From an uncultured Prevotellaceae bacterium (lineage in GTDB: Bacteria > Bacteroidota > Bacteroidia > Bacteroidales > Bacteroidaceae), in NCBI GenBank assembly GCA_900318995.1, contig ONMR01000001.1, positions 62,001 to 126,000 of the forward strand: 64,000 bases of DNA, read 5' to 3'. The notes beneath the pieces are model-generated. The model saw nothing but the letters and a program-made list of their open reading frames with translations, ran no database searches and had not been told where the DNA came from. This document shows positions 10,026 through 18,704 of the stretch, piece by piece. The stretch's first letter is position 1. Each line of letters opens with the position of its first letter. Made by a program: the position numbers and the translations under genes.

Positions 10026-10409
10026 TTATCTTTTTCTTAAGACCCTTCTTATCATAAAGAATCCGATTACAGATCCGACAACCACTCCTATGGTATCGGC
10101 AATGAAGTCTGCCCATTCGCCGCTTCTGCCTTGAGTGAGTTCCATCTGGGTTATTTCCATAAGCCCACCCAGCGCTATTGGGAAGAGTATACCCAACAGA
10201 ACGATCCTGATCCAGTTTAGCGTAGAATGATGACGGAGGTACTCAAACCATATAGTCAACTCCAATCCACCGTACATACACACATGTGCCAGTTTGTCAA
10301 TATTGCTTATATTGTCAAGTTTGGTCTGGGGAGGGTTGAACAGTGACAGGAATATGATGGCTGCAATCACCAACAGAGACAGCGGATATTTTCGGATAAA
10401 TTGTGTCAT
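10026..10409 (-). CDS. VanZ-family membrane protein
   Basis: A 127-residue integral membrane protein with about four predicted helices: LSLLVIAAIIFLSLF, a segment around HVCMYGGLELTIWFEY, IVLLGILFPIALGGLMEI and TIGVVVGSVIGFFMI. The DKLAHVCMYGGL and LMEITQMELTQGRSGEWADFIADTIG motifs are typical of the VanZ-like family. VanZ gives low-level teicoplanin resistance in enterococci, but chromosomal VanZ-like proteins are widespread and mostly uncharacterised, so no resistance is claimed. A perfect -7 element lies only four bases before the start codon. Confidence 0.85.
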   Translation of the reverse strand: MTQFIRKYPLSLLVIAAIIFLSLFNPPQTKLDNISNIDKLAHVCMYGGLELTIWFEYLRHHSTLNWIRIVLLGILFPIALGGLMEITQMELTQGRSGEWADFIADTIGVVVGSVIGFFMIRRVLRKR

Positions 10410-10441
10410 ATGGCAAAAATAGCCAATAATACCATAACATT

Positions 10442-11173
10442 ATGTCTAAGGACCATTTCTATTTCAGCAGAAATGACAAGATTGTAGCATTGATACTGCT
10501 TTTTGTGATTGTTGTTTCAAATCTGATACGTATGCCCCGTAAGACTACTCTCCAGGAGTTTGTTGAAGAAAGAGATTCAGTCAGTCATGTGGCATTGACA
10601 GAAGAGAGTGTCCGGTCGGATACTATCCCTGTGACCCGACGGAAAACTGATTATTCCCGTTCATCGGCAGTCAGGTATGAAAGGAACAGACCGTATCCGG
10701 AAAGACGGGATACTGGCATTCAGAAACATGCTTTTAAGGACACCGTCCGGCAGAAACGTTATCCGGTCAAGGTAAGACCGTCATCTCCCATTGATTTAAA
10801 TCTGGCAGACAGTATGCTTCTGGTTTCATTGCCCGGAATAGGTCCCTATTACTCATCGTCTATCATTCGCTATCGGGAACAGTTGGGAGGTTTTGAAAGC
10901 GTATCGCAGTTATCTGAGATAAACGGATTGCCAGATTCAATTACGGAATGGTTTACAGTAGCGGATTCTGTTCAATTGAGAAAGGTAAGTGTAAACAGTT
11001 TTACGCTGTCAGAGTTGCGTAAACATCCATATATTGATTTCTATCAGGCAAGAGCTATCGTCGATTATCGGCGTGAGCGGGGTAAAATACAAGGTCCCGG
11101 CCAACTATCCTTCATGGAGGAATTCACTGACCGGGACCTTGAAAGGTTGTTGCCTTACCTTGATTTCAGATGA
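10442..11173 (+). CDS. Membrane-anchored helix-hairpin-helix (ComEA-like) protein
   Basis: A 243-residue protein with one N-terminal transmembrane segment (residues ~14-28), a charged linker rich in Arg and Tyr, and two helix-hairpin-helix motifs. The first is LVSLPGIGPYYSSSIIRYRE and the second lies around YQARAIVDYRRERGKIQG. The spacing DLNLADSMLLVSLPGIG resembles ComEA and related DNA-binding proteins. Such proteins bind DNA without sequence preference. Whether it takes part in DNA uptake or another envelope process is not shown. The gene starts 32 bases from divergent VanZ and ends one base before alkaline phosphatase ends on the other strand. Confidence 0.82.
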   Translation: MSKDHFYFSRNDKIVALILLFVIVVSNLIRMPRKTTLQEFVEERDSVSHVALTEESVRSDTIPVTRRKTDYSRSSAVRYERNRPYPERRDTGIQKHAFKDTVRQKRYPVKVRPSSPIDLNLADSMLLVSLPGIGPYYSSSIIRYREQLGGFESVSQLSEINGLPDSITEWFTVADSVQLRKVSVNSFTLSELRKHPYIDFYQARAIVDYRRERGKIQGPGQLSFMEEFTDRDLERLLPYLDFR

Positions 11174-11174
11174 A

Positions 11175-12575
11175 TCAGTATTTGGCCAGTTTCTTGATCT
11201 TCATGGGAATCTCTGTGTTATCCATCTGGCCGGTGAAAAGTTCTGCACCTGCGCCTATGGCAAACACGGGAACGTAACTGCCTGAATGGCAACCTGCAGC
11301 CCAACTGATTTGGGCACACTCCGTCATTATACGCGCAGCTTCATCGGTAAGGTTGTCTACCTTGAAGTATTCTCCCTCCTTGAGCTCGCCCGGACCCATG
11401 CCGAAAGTCTCGACATAGACGCTTCTGAGACGGTCTGTCTGCTTATCTGTCAGTTTAACTGTATCCCAGAAACCAAAGTTCTCCTTGAGTTCCTGCTGTA
11501 CCTCATCCCATGTCAGGATGTCGCCAATTTCGCGCCCCATATTCTCCAGATGGGCACTGAAAGCTCCCTTGCTCATCTTCTGGTACTGAAGGACCTTAAG
11601 ATTGGTCTTATAGTCTCCAGCAGTGAGTCCAAGTCCACCGGTCTCATGATCGGCTGTGATGACAATCAGGGTCTCTTTCTTATGCTTCAGATAGAAGTTG
11701 TAGGCTACTTTTATGGCTTCATCAAAATCGAGCATTTCCTGAATGTAGGTCCCAGGGTCATTTGCATGGCAGGCCTGATCAATCCTTCCGCCTTCCATCA
11801 TCATGAAGAAACCCTTCTTGGGGTCTTTCATCATGAAATCTATTGCAGCCTCGGTTATCTCTGACAGTTTCAGGTCATCATCCTTGCGGTCTATGGCATA
11901 TGATAGATAATGATCGCTGTTGGGCTCTTTGTCAAAAAGGATGATTTTATCGTTAGATGCGGCCTTCTGTTTGTATTCATCGTATCCATGGACGATTGTG
12001 TATCCGGCTTTTTCGGCCTGTACATAGTTGCCTTCATCGCTGTTGTCATCTGTATACGGAGAGTGGAAATCGGCACCTCCAAAGAACTCGAACCCGGATT
12101 CACTCAGTTGAGTTCCGATCTGATGATACTGGTTGCGGTGAGGACGGTGTCCGTAGAAGCATCCCGGAGTGGCATGGTCAATACATACGGATGTTCCTAT
12201 TGCCACGCGTATGCCCTTGTTGTGAGCCATTTCAGCGATGGATTCCACTCTTGTCTCCTTATCCGGGAGTACTCCCAGATAGTTGTTGTTTGTCTTCTGG
12301 CCACTGGCCAATGCTGTTCCTGCAGCCGAGCTGTCGGTTACGTCGCTGTTGGCTGAATTGGTCACTACAAGTCCTGTATAAGGGAATTGCGTAAAGCAAA
12401 GCGGCTTGAATCCATACTTACCCTCAATGTCCTGAAGATAATACTGGATTCCCATCACCTGATTAGTGCCCATACCGTCACCGATAAAGTAAAAGACATA
12501 CTTGGGACCTTTTTTGGCTGATGCTGACAGAATGAACAGCATCATGGCTAAAAACAGTGTAATTTTCTTTCTCAT
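11175..12575 (-). CDS. Alkaline phosphatase, PhoA superfamily
   Basis: A secreted phosphomonoesterase of 466 residues with a type I signal peptide (residues 1-20, ending ASA-KK). Visible features are the metal site FIGDGMG, the phosphoryl-accepting serine in VTDSSAAGTALASG (Ser82 by alignment with E. coli Ser102), the DHATPG motif and the C-terminal metal ligands ITADHETGGLG. It probably acts in the periplasm to release phosphate from organic esters. It begins 10 bases after the cyclophilin gene and is likely co-transcribed with it. No Pho-box could be recognised. Confidence 0.95.
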   Translation of the reverse strand: MRKKITLFLAMMLFILSASAKKGPKYVFYFIGDGMGTNQVMGIQYYLQDIEGKYGFKPLCFTQFPYTGLVVTNSANSDVTDSSAAGTALASGQKTNNNYLGVLPDKETRVESIAEMAHNKGIRVAIGTSVCIDHATPGCFYGHRPHRNQYHQIGTQLSESGFEFFGGADFHSPYTDDNSDEGNYVQAEKAGYTIVHGYDEYKQKAASNDKIILFDKEPNSDHYLSYAIDRKDDDLKLSEITEAAIDFMMKDPKKGFFMMMEGGRIDQACHANDPGTYIQEMLDFDEAIKVAYNFYLKHKKETLIVITADHETGGLGLTAGDYKTNLKVLQYQKMSKGAFSAHLENMGREIGDILTWDEVQQELKENFGFWDTVKLTDKQTDRLRSVYVETFGMGPGELKEGEYFKVDNLTDEAARIMTECAQISWAAGCHSGSYVPVFAIGAGAELFTGQMDNTEIPMKIKKLAKY

Positions 12576-12585
12576 AGGTCAGTAA

Positions 12586-13431
12586 TTATTTGATAATTTC
12601 CATAGTCAGAATTCTTATATCCTTACGCGGACGGTCATGTGTATCCGTGCCGGCATATTCAATCTTGTCTACCACTTTCATGCCGTCAATGACCTCGCCG
12701 AATACAGTGTATTGGTTATCCAAGGAAGGAGTACCACCAGTTGTGGTGTAAGCGTCAACCTGCTCCTTGGTAAATCTGAACGGTCCCTCTTCCTTCATCT
12801 TCTCCTGCATCTTGGAAACCAGTTCATCCTGCAGTTTCATCAGCCCTTCACGGTCATTGGCCATCTGCATTCTCATTATGGAATCTCTGTTCTCTCCGCA
12901 AAGTCTGTCAAAAATGCTCTGTGCCTTCATTTCGTTGAGTTGCTTTTCCATATCCTGAAGGTCATATTTGTTATATGTCTTTCCGGTTACTATGTAAAAC
13001 TGCGATCCCGATGAACGGCGTTCGGGATTCACCTGATCGGCCTGTCTGGCTGCACTCAGGGCTCCACGCTTATGAAAATATTTAGGATAAATGAATTCTG
13101 CCGGAAGGTCATAACCTGGACCGCCTGCACCCAATATCTCGTATTTTTCGGCGTTCTTGGATTCCGGATCACCGGCCTGTATCATAAACTCTTTGATAAC
13201 CCTGTGAAACAGTATGCTGTCATAAAAGTGTTCCTGGACCAACTTTATGAAGTTGTCCCTATGCTGGGGTGTCTCATTATACAGTTTGACAGTGATGTCG
13301 CCTGCTGTAGTCTTAATAAGTACTTTGGTTTCATTCTCGGCCGATTGGGCGTTGGCTTTCTGTGAAGTTCCGGCTCCACAGGAATTGATTGTTGCTGCCA
13401 TCAGTAGTAATGCTATTAGTTTGTATTTCAT
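12586..13431 (-). CDS. Cyclophilin-type peptidyl-prolyl isomerase lipoprotein with helical insertion
   Basis: A 281-residue lipoprotein (lipobox INSC) with a cyclophilin domain that speeds proline isomerisation in envelope proteins. The domain is split. The first half ends at SSGSQFYIVTGKTY, then about 80 mostly helical, charged residues (KYDLQDMEKQLNEMKAQS through MQEKMKEEGPFRFTKEQ) come before the second half SLDNQYTVFGEVIDGMKVV. The catalytic region FHRVIKEFMIQAGDP is intact. It is the first gene of a leftward pair with alkaline phosphatase and is divergent from the UpxY gene, sharing a short intergenic region with a perfect -7 element. Confidence 0.93.
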   Translation of the reverse strand: MKYKLIALLLMAATINSCGAGTSQKANAQSAENETKVLIKTTAGDITVKLYNETPQHRDNFIKLVQEHFYDSILFHRVIKEFMIQAGDPESKNAEKYEILGAGGPGYDLPAEFIYPKYFHKRGALSAARQADQVNPERRSSGSQFYIVTGKTYNKYDLQDMEKQLNEMKAQSIFDRLCGENRDSIMRMQMANDREGLMKLQDELVSKMQEKMKEEGPFRFTKEQVDAYTTTGGTPSLDNQYTVFGEVIDGMKVVDKIEYAGTDTHDRPRKDIRILTMEIIK

Positions 13432-13464
13432 TTGATATAATCCTTTTTGAGTGATTCTTTACTG

Positions 13465-13503
13465 CAAAGGTAACCTTATTTTGTCATAAATCACCTATCT
13501 TTG
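13465..13503. promoter_or_regulatory. Divergent -7 elements for the cyclophilin and UpxY genes
   Basis: Two perfect TAnnTTTG elements face away from each other 23 bases apart: TACCTTTG on the minus strand (13465-13472) and TATCTTTG on the plus strand (13496-13503). Neither has an obvious TTTG -33 element at the right distance. No flanking inverted repeats of the kind that flip capsule promoters were seen. Confidence 0.5.
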
Positions 13504-13526
13504 CGTTAAAGCAAATTCCTCACGTT

Positions 13527-14087
13527 ATGCCGTTGTTTCCTGTCGGAGCTGACATCCCGGATTATTACACCAAGCCGCAATGGTTTATCGGCAGGGTAAA
13601 GTATTGTCATGAGCATAAGGCAGCTGATTTGTTGGGGAATATGGGGGTAGAGTATTATCTTCCTGAGCAGACGGTGAGCCGTCAATGGAGTGACCGTACC
13701 AAGAAATGCAAGGTGCTGCTCCTGCCCAGGTATATATTCATACGTTGCCTTAACTCTAAAAGAGTCGAGATACTTCAAGGCGTACCAAGTATAACCGGTT
13801 TCATGGCAGACCATGAAACCAAACTTGCGGCAGTAATCCGTGAAAAGGAACTTAATATGTTTCGACTGATGGTTGATTATGAAGACAGACTGATAACAAT
13901 TGACAAAGCAAAATTCTCACCGGGAGATGTTGTACGTGTCAAATGCGGTCCGTTGATGGATCACGAATGTGAACTTGTGGAGGTTTTCAACAAGAAATGC
14001 ATAGCAGTCGGTTTGGGGGTACTAGGTTCCGCAAGGATAGAGTTGCCTCTTTCATACATAGAAACAATTGAAGATAAAAAGGAATAG
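13527..14087 (+). CDS. UpxY-type NusG-like transcription antiterminator
   Basis: UpxY proteins are NusG paralogues that let RNA polymerase read through the leader of a capsule operon in Bacteroides. The 186-residue protein has an NGN domain (QWFIGRVKYCHEHKAADLL; LLLPRYIFIRC) and a C-terminal KOW-type region (FSPGDVVRVKCGPLMDHECEL). It is followed after 3 bases by a UDP-sugar dehydrogenase, but no glycosyltransferases, flippase or UpxZ partner follow; the next genes are on the opposite strand. It could be a reduced capsule locus or a stand-alone antiterminator acting on distant operons. Confidence 0.85.
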   Translation: MPLFPVGADIPDYYTKPQWFIGRVKYCHEHKAADLLGNMGVEYYLPEQTVSRQWSDRTKKCKVLLLPRYIFIRCLNSKRVEILQGVPSITGFMADHETKLAAVIREKELNMFRLMVDYEDRLITIDKAKFSPGDVVRVKCGPLMDHECELVEVFNKKCIAVGLGVLGSARIELPLSYIETIEDKKE

Positions 14088-14090
14088 ATT

Positions 14091-15362
14091 ATGAAGATTG
14101 CAGTAGCCGGAACCGGTTATGTTGGCCTGTCTTTGGCCACATTGCTGGCACAGAAGAATCATGTCACAGCAGTAGACGTCATAAAAGAGAAGGTTGACCT
14201 TATAAACAACCGTAAATCGCCCATCCAGGATGATTACATTGAGAAGTATCTGGCCGAGAAGGACCTGGACCTGACCGCCACATTAGACGGTGAAAAGGCA
14301 TATTCCGATGCGGACTTCGTGGTCATTGCCGCTCCCACCAACTATGACAGCAAGAAGAACTTCTTTGACACCAGCCATGTGGAGGAGGTGATAGACCTGG
14401 TGCTCAAGGTCAATCCCGATGCAATCATGGTAATCAAGTCAACCATTCCCGTAGGCTATACCGAGAGCGTGCGCGATAAGTTCTCATACCGCGAGCGCCT
14501 GCAGGACGGCACCATGAAGGTGGTTGTACCCAATATCATATTCGCCCCCGAGTTCCTGCGTGAAAGCAAGGCCCTTTATGATAACCTCTATCCGTCCAGA
14601 ATCATCGTTGGATTCGATAAAAACGTAAAGCGTCTGGAAGAGGCCGCCCATACTTTTGCCCGTCTGCTGCAGGAGGGAGCCATCAAGGAGAACATTGATA
14701 CCCTTTATATGGGAACCACCGAGGCCGAGGCCGTGAAACTGTTCGCCAACACCTATCTGGCACTGCGCGTAAGTTTCTTCAATGAGCTTGATACTTACGC
14801 CGAGATGAAGGGCCTTGACACCCGAGCCATCATAGACGGCGTGGGCCTGGATCCGCGTATCGGAAGCCACTACAACAACCCGTCGTTCGGTTACGGCGGC
14901 TATTGCCTGCCCAAGGATACCAAGCAGTTGCTGGCCAATTACAACGATGTGCCCGAGAACCTTATCCAGGCCATCGTGGACAGCAACCGCACCCGTAAGG
15001 ACTTCATTGCCGACCGCGTTCTGGAAAAAGCCGGCTACTATACCGCCAACAGCGCATGGAACGAATCATCGGAGAAAGATATTACCGTAGGCGTTTATCG
15101 GCTTACCATGAAATCCAACTCCGACAACTTCCGTCAGAGTTCCATTCAGGGTGTAATGAAGCGTGTCAAGGCTAAGGGAGCCAAGGTAATCATTTATGAG
15201 CCCACGCTCAAGGATGGCGATACATTCTTCGGGAGTGAGGTGGTAAACAATCTGGACGAGTTCAAGAGCCGCTGCAACTCAATCATAGCAAACCGCTATG
15301 ACTCCTGCCTGGACGATGTCCAGGAAAAGGTCTATACCCGTGACCTATTCCGCCGCGACTGA
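14091..15362 (+). CDS. UDP-glucose/UDP-ManNAc 6-dehydrogenase family nucleotide-sugar dehydrogenase
   Basis: The enzyme oxidises the C6 of a UDP-sugar to a uronic acid with two NAD+, giving precursors for capsule or exopolysaccharide. The 423-residue protein has the Rossmann motif AGTGYVGLS at the N terminus, the middle dimer domain ([22 protein letters not shown]) and the catalytic cysteine in [15 protein letters not shown] (Cys272). UDP-glucose is the likeliest substrate; UDP-N-acetylmannosamine or GDP-mannose cannot be excluded. Its codons look richer in G and C than those of the UpxY gene before it. The gene ends exactly where the converging TonB-domain gene ends (TGA|TCA). Confidence 0.9.
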   Translation: MKIAVAGTGYVGLSLATLLAQKNHVTAVDVIKEKVDLINNRKSPIQDDYIEKYLAEKDLDLTATLDGEKAYSDADFVVIAAPTNYDSKKNFFDTSHVEEVIDLVLKVNPDAIMVIKSTIPVGYTESVRDKFSYRERLQDGTMKVVVPNIIFAPEFLRESKALYDNLYPSRIIVGFDKNVKRLEEAAHTFARLLQEGAIKENIDTLYMGTTEAEAVKLFANTYLALRVSFFNELDTYAEMKGLDTRAIIDGVGLDPRIGSHYNNPSFGYGGYCLPKDTKQLLANYNDVPENLIQAIVDSNRTRKDFIADRVLEKAGYYTANSAWNESSEKDITVGVYRLTMKSNSDNFRQSSIQGVMKRVKAKGAKVIIYEPTLKDGDTFFGSEVVNNLDEFKSRCNSIIANRYDSCLDDVQEKVYTRDLFRRD

Positions 15363-16181
15363 TCAGAAGGTTTTATCTTTGGTGCTGGCCATAATATCCT
15401 CCTCAATTACCGCGTCAGTAGCTGGGATAGCCAGGTTTTTGTAGTAATCTTTCCTGAAGTTGACAGGAATTGTATATTTTACCCGTTGGACTTCACCATT
15501 CTGCCTGCCGGGTTTCCATTTGGGCATTGCCGATACCAGGCGTAATGCCTCTGCATCAAGAATGGGGTGTACACTCTTTACAACCTCCGGCTTAGTGATA
15601 GAACCGTCCTTTTCAACGATGAATGTAACCAGGACACGCCCCTGAATATTATTCTCCCAGCAGGAGTCCGGGACAACCATATTGTCTCTAAGGTATCCCA
15701 TCAGGGCATTAATGCCACCCGGGAACTCCGGTGATTCTTCAACCACCATAAAAACATCCTCCTCACCGGGTGCTTGACTCTTCTGGGCAGATTCAATAGG
15801 CTTATCCCAGTCATCGTCACCATCTAAAGTTAAAGTCACATATTCAACAACATTATCTGTACAGTCAAGGATATCCGCATCGTCCTCGGCTATACCTTCA
15901 TTGCCTTGGGCCGGGATCACTTGTTCCTGAACGGCAGGTGTTTGGGTGTTGTTTACCGGAACATCATCCTGTTTGGAGAGCAGGCTGATGGTGAACACCA
16001 ATGCCATAATGATTGCGGCTACAGCAGGTAAACCTACTGCAATACTAAGATATGTGCGCCTACGGCGGGCGTAGCGTTCCCGTGTTGCTTTCCGGTTAAG
16101 GAAATCATCACGGTCCGATGAGGGCAGTTTCATTTCATACCCATCCAGACGCTGCTTGAATATGTCGTCATAATCTTTCAT
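15363..16181 (-). CDS. Membrane protein with C-terminal TonB domain, paired with ECF sigma factor
   Basis: A 272-residue protein. An N-terminal cytoplasmic part (DIFKQRLDGYEMKLPSSDRD) precedes an Arg-rich stretch, one transmembrane helix (about 46-68), an acidic/Pro linker, and a TonB C-terminal domain at about 145-255 (INALMGYLRDNMVVPDSC; GRVLVTFIVEKDGSITKPEV; MPKWKPGRQNGEVQRVKYTI). Its start codon overlaps the sigma-factor stop codon (ATGA), the usual place of an anti-sigma factor. The short N-terminal segment may bind the sigma factor while the TonB domain senses or drives an outer-membrane partner; that is inference. Confidence 0.8.
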   Translation of the reverse strand: MKDYDDIFKQRLDGYEMKLPSSDRDDFLNRKATRERYARRRRTYLSIAVGLPAVAAIIMALVFTISLLSKQDDVPVNNTQTPAVQEQVIPAQGNEGIAEDDADILDCTDNVVEYVTLTLDGDDDWDKPIESAQKSQAPGEEDVFMVVEESPEFPGGINALMGYLRDNMVVPDSCWENNIQGRVLVTFIVEKDGSITKPEVVKSVHPILDAEALRLVSAMPKWKPGRQNGEVQRVKYTIPVNFRKDYYKNLAIPATDAVIEEDIMASTKDKTF

Positions 16182-16732
16182 CTTCCTGTCCTTTTAAGAT
16201 AATCATTAACTGCACTCCTTAATTGAGTGCGGGCCTTGGTCAGAATGGATGCCGATCCTTTCTCCGTGATACCGATGGCTGCGGCAATATCCTTATGGCT
16301 GAAACCGTCTATGCAGTACATGTTGAAAACCGTGCGCCTGACCGATGGAAGGGCTGCCACCATATCCATCAATACCTTTGCAGGAATATCATCGGCGGCA
16401 TCTTCATTGGTATCCGGATTTTCCGTTTCCATCGTCTGATCCAGCGGGACAAGACGCAACTTGCTCATCTGGCGCAGACGGTCAATCACAACGTTGACCG
16501 TAAGGCGGCGCAGCCATGCGTAGAGTGACCCGTCACCGGAATAACTGAAAGACCGGAAACTGTCCATGGCCTTTATCATGGCGTCATGCATAAGGTCCTG
16601 GGCCTCATCGCGGTCAGCCACGTATCGGTAGCAGAGAGCATACATGCGCGACGCATACTGAGCGTAGAGTTCGCCTTGCGCCTCCCTATCGCCTGCAGTA
16701 CACAAGCGTGCCAGTTCCTGCTCAGTTCTCAT
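16178..16732 (-). CDS. ECF RNA polymerase sigma factor
   Basis: A 184-residue group IV sigma factor. Region 2 is at about residues 22-92 (YAQYASRMYALCYRYVADRDEAQDLMHDAMIKA, including the -10 recognition helix YAWLRRLTVNVVIDRLR). Region 4 is at about 122-175 (LPSVRRTVFNMYCIDGFSHKDIAAAIGITEKGSASILTKAR, an HTH that reads the -35). It is co-transcribed with the TonB-domain membrane protein by a 4-base overlap. Regulon and signal are unknown; the neighbours are the aryl-acid locus and the sugar dehydrogenase, with no SusCD genes nearby. Confidence 0.93.
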   Translation of the reverse strand: MRTEQELARLCTAGDREAQGELYAQYASRMYALCYRYVADRDEAQDLMHDAMIKAMDSFRSFSYSGDGSLYAWLRRLTVNVVIDRLRQMSKLRLVPLDQTMETENPDTNEDAADDIPAKVLMDMVAALPSVRRTVFNMYCIDGFSHKDIAAAIGITEKGSASILTKARTQLRSAVNDYLKRTGR

Positions 16733-16797
16733 CCTACTTTCTGCTTATCCGCTTTAAGAACGCCAAGATAAGCGAAATACGTCTTTATGCCAAGTAT

Positions 16798-18123
16798 TTA
16801 TTTGTGAGCCTCGTTGAAGAGGCGCAGACGCTCCTCAAGGGCGGGGAACTGGTCGTCGCGGAAGTTTGATGAGCAGCCGCGCATGCCCTGACGGTCACTT
16901 CCGGTCGATGACAGTACTATTCCGCTTATTCCGTAGTACAGCAGCTCATGCATAAGCTGCCCGCCCTCCATGGGTGTACCGTCGGGCAGGTTATAGCCAA
17001 ATGTAAAGTAGAAACCGTCACTTACCGGCTCCTCAAGGTCCTTATCGTAAGTGATATGGAATCCGTTGCGCAGCATAGCCTCCTTGATCTTCTCCGACCG
17101 GCGTGCGTACTCACGGATATCCTCACGGAACCTGTATGTACCGTCACATGCGGCCTTGAGCATGGCGGCCATAGCGCACTGTACGGAGTGGGTTACACCC
17201 GATGACATTGCGTAAAGCATATCGTATGCATATACGGCCCCAAAGCGGGATATGTTGTAACGTTTCTGCAGAGTCTCAAAATGACGTTCGGCCAGCTTGT
17301 CCGATATGCATGCTACAGCGATACGCTCGCCCGCGTAACTGAAAATCTTGCTGCCGCTTATCATCATGATGTAGTTATCGGTGTAGTGCGATACACTAAC
17401 CTGATAAGGCGGCTGGAAAGGAATACCCAGACCGTCACGGCGGAAATCCATAGTCATGTAGGCCAGGTCCTCCAGTATGATGGTATCATATTTTGTAGCC
17501 AATCCACCGATGGTTTTTATCTCCTCCTCGGTAAGGCACATCCAACTGGGGTTGTTGGGGTTGCTGTAAACAATGCAGCAGATGTTTCCTTTCTCTAGAT
17601 AGCTCTCCAGCTTGGGCCCAAGTTTCTCAGCACGGAAACCGGCTACGTCAAACTGGGCGAACTTGACACCCATAACCTGGCACTGCATCTTCTGGACGGG
17701 GAATCCCGGGTCAATAAAGAGGATGGTATCCTTCTTGGGGTCAACCTGCGAGCAGAGCAGGAATGCGGCAAATGTGCCCTGCATGGCTCCGCAAGTGGGA
17801 GTGCAGTGAGAGGGCTGGATATCGGTATTGATGAAAGCCTTTACAAAACGGGCAGCCTGCTCCTTGAGTTCGGTTATTCCCTCAATGTTGGGGTACTTGG
17901 AAGCCACTCCGCGGTCCAGGGCCTCTTTCTGTGCCTGGATACCTACAGCCGCAGCCGGTATTCCTGGTACACCCATCTCAAAATGTATGAACTCCTTGCC
18001 GGTCACCTTCTCGGCATTCATGGCGCAGGCCAGCACCTGACGGATGGAGGCCTTGTTCATATCGGTTACCTCAATGCTCTTGAGGAAATCATCTATAACG
18101 TTTTTGGGAATAATCGTATTCAT
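16798..18123 (-). CDS. PLP-dependent class I/II aminotransferase (probable aromatic aminotransferase)
   Basis: A 441-residue fold-type I aminotransferase. The PLP region shows SNPNNPSWMCLTEEE (Asn of the cofactor site), ILEDLAYMTMDF (Asp and Tyr) and the Schiff-base lysine in MISGSKIFSYAGERIAVACIS. It follows indolepyruvate oxidoreductase subunit B by 8 bases. It should therefore supply or consume arylpyruvates (phenylpyruvate, hydroxyphenylpyruvate, indolepyruvate) by transamination of Phe, Tyr or Trp. Specificity is inferred from this context; some members of this family act on valine or alanine. Confidence 0.87.
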   Translation of the reverse strand: MNTIIPKNVIDDFLKSIEVTDMNKASIRQVLACAMNAEKVTGKEFIHFEMGVPGIPAAAVGIQAQKEALDRGVASKYPNIEGITELKEQAARFVKAFINTDIQPSHCTPTCGAMQGTFAAFLLCSQVDPKKDTILFIDPGFPVQKMQCQVMGVKFAQFDVAGFRAEKLGPKLESYLEKGNICCIVYSNPNNPSWMCLTEEEIKTIGGLATKYDTIILEDLAYMTMDFRRDGLGIPFQPPYQVSVSHYTDNYIMMISGSKIFSYAGERIAVACISDKLAERHFETLQKRYNISRFGAVYAYDMLYAMSSGVTHSVQCAMAAMLKAACDGTYRFREDIREYARRSEKIKEAMLRNGFHITYDKDLEEPVSDGFYFTFGYNLPDGTPMEGGQLMHELLYYGISGIVLSSTGSDRQGMRGCSSNFRDDQFPALEERLRLFNEAHK

Positions 18124-18131
18124 CGGTGTTT

Positions 18132-18704
18132 TTATTCACAGTTACGGCCTATCTCAAGGGCCTTTATGTTCATATCTACAATTGCATCGCCCTTGGCGCC
18201 GAATATGGTGCGTACGCTCTGGCACAGCTTGTCAAAGCTGATGCTCTTGAGTGCCTTTGATGCGGCGCCCAAAAGGATCATGTTGACAGCCTTGGGCATC
18301 TTGTGCTCCTTACCCAGTTCATCGGTATCGATCAGGATAACGTTACCCAGTTCCTTGAGCTCGGCTATGATGACATCCTTATCGGGATAGTTGCCTATGT
18401 TAACGAAAGGGTTTGATGATGTGATTACCCATCCGTCCTTGCTCAGATAGTGCTTGTAACGCAGGGCCTCCATGGGCTCCATAGCGATGATGATATCGGC
18501 CTGACCAAGTGATATGAGGTCACTTGCAATGGGCTGGTCCGATATGCGCAGGTTTGACTGCACGTCGCCGCCGCGCTGGCTCATTCCGTGAACTTCGGCC
18601 TGCTTGATGTAGAGGTTCTCATCAAGGGCGGCCTGACCTATTACTGTTGCGATTGAGAGGATACCTTGTCCTCCTACGCCTGCAAGAATTATATCTGTCT
18701 TCAT
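18132..18704 (-). CDS. iorB: Indolepyruvate:ferredoxin oxidoreductase, beta subunit
   Basis: The small (gamma-type domain) subunit of the enzyme that converts arylpyruvates plus CoA to aryl-acetyl-CoA, CO2 and reduced ferredoxin. The protein is 190 residues, with the typical start DIILAGVGGQGILSIATVIGQAA and the motif EVHGMSQRGGDVQSNLRIS. Its start overlaps the alpha-subunit stop codon by four bases, giving coupled synthesis of the two subunits. The reaction is reversible in anaerobes and can also serve aromatic amino acid synthesis from aryl acids. Confidence 0.95.
   Translation of the reverse strand: MKTDIILAGVGGQGILSIATVIGQAALDENLYIKQAEVHGMSQRGGDVQSNLRISDQPIASDLISLGQADIIIAMEPMEALRYKHYLSKDGWVITSSNPFVNIGNYPDKDVIIAELKELGNVILIDTDELGKEHKMPKAVNMILLGAASKALKSISFDKLCQSVRTIFGAKGDAIVDMNIKALEIGRNCE

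Noticed and set aside
10026-10409. Glycopeptide resistance determinant (VanZ)
   Set aside because: VanZ-like proteins are common chromosomal proteins; no other van gene is present.
13432-13526. Invertible capsule promoter upstream of UpxY
   Set aside because: I looked for flanking inverted repeats and saw none; the region is filled by two ordinary divergent -7 elements.
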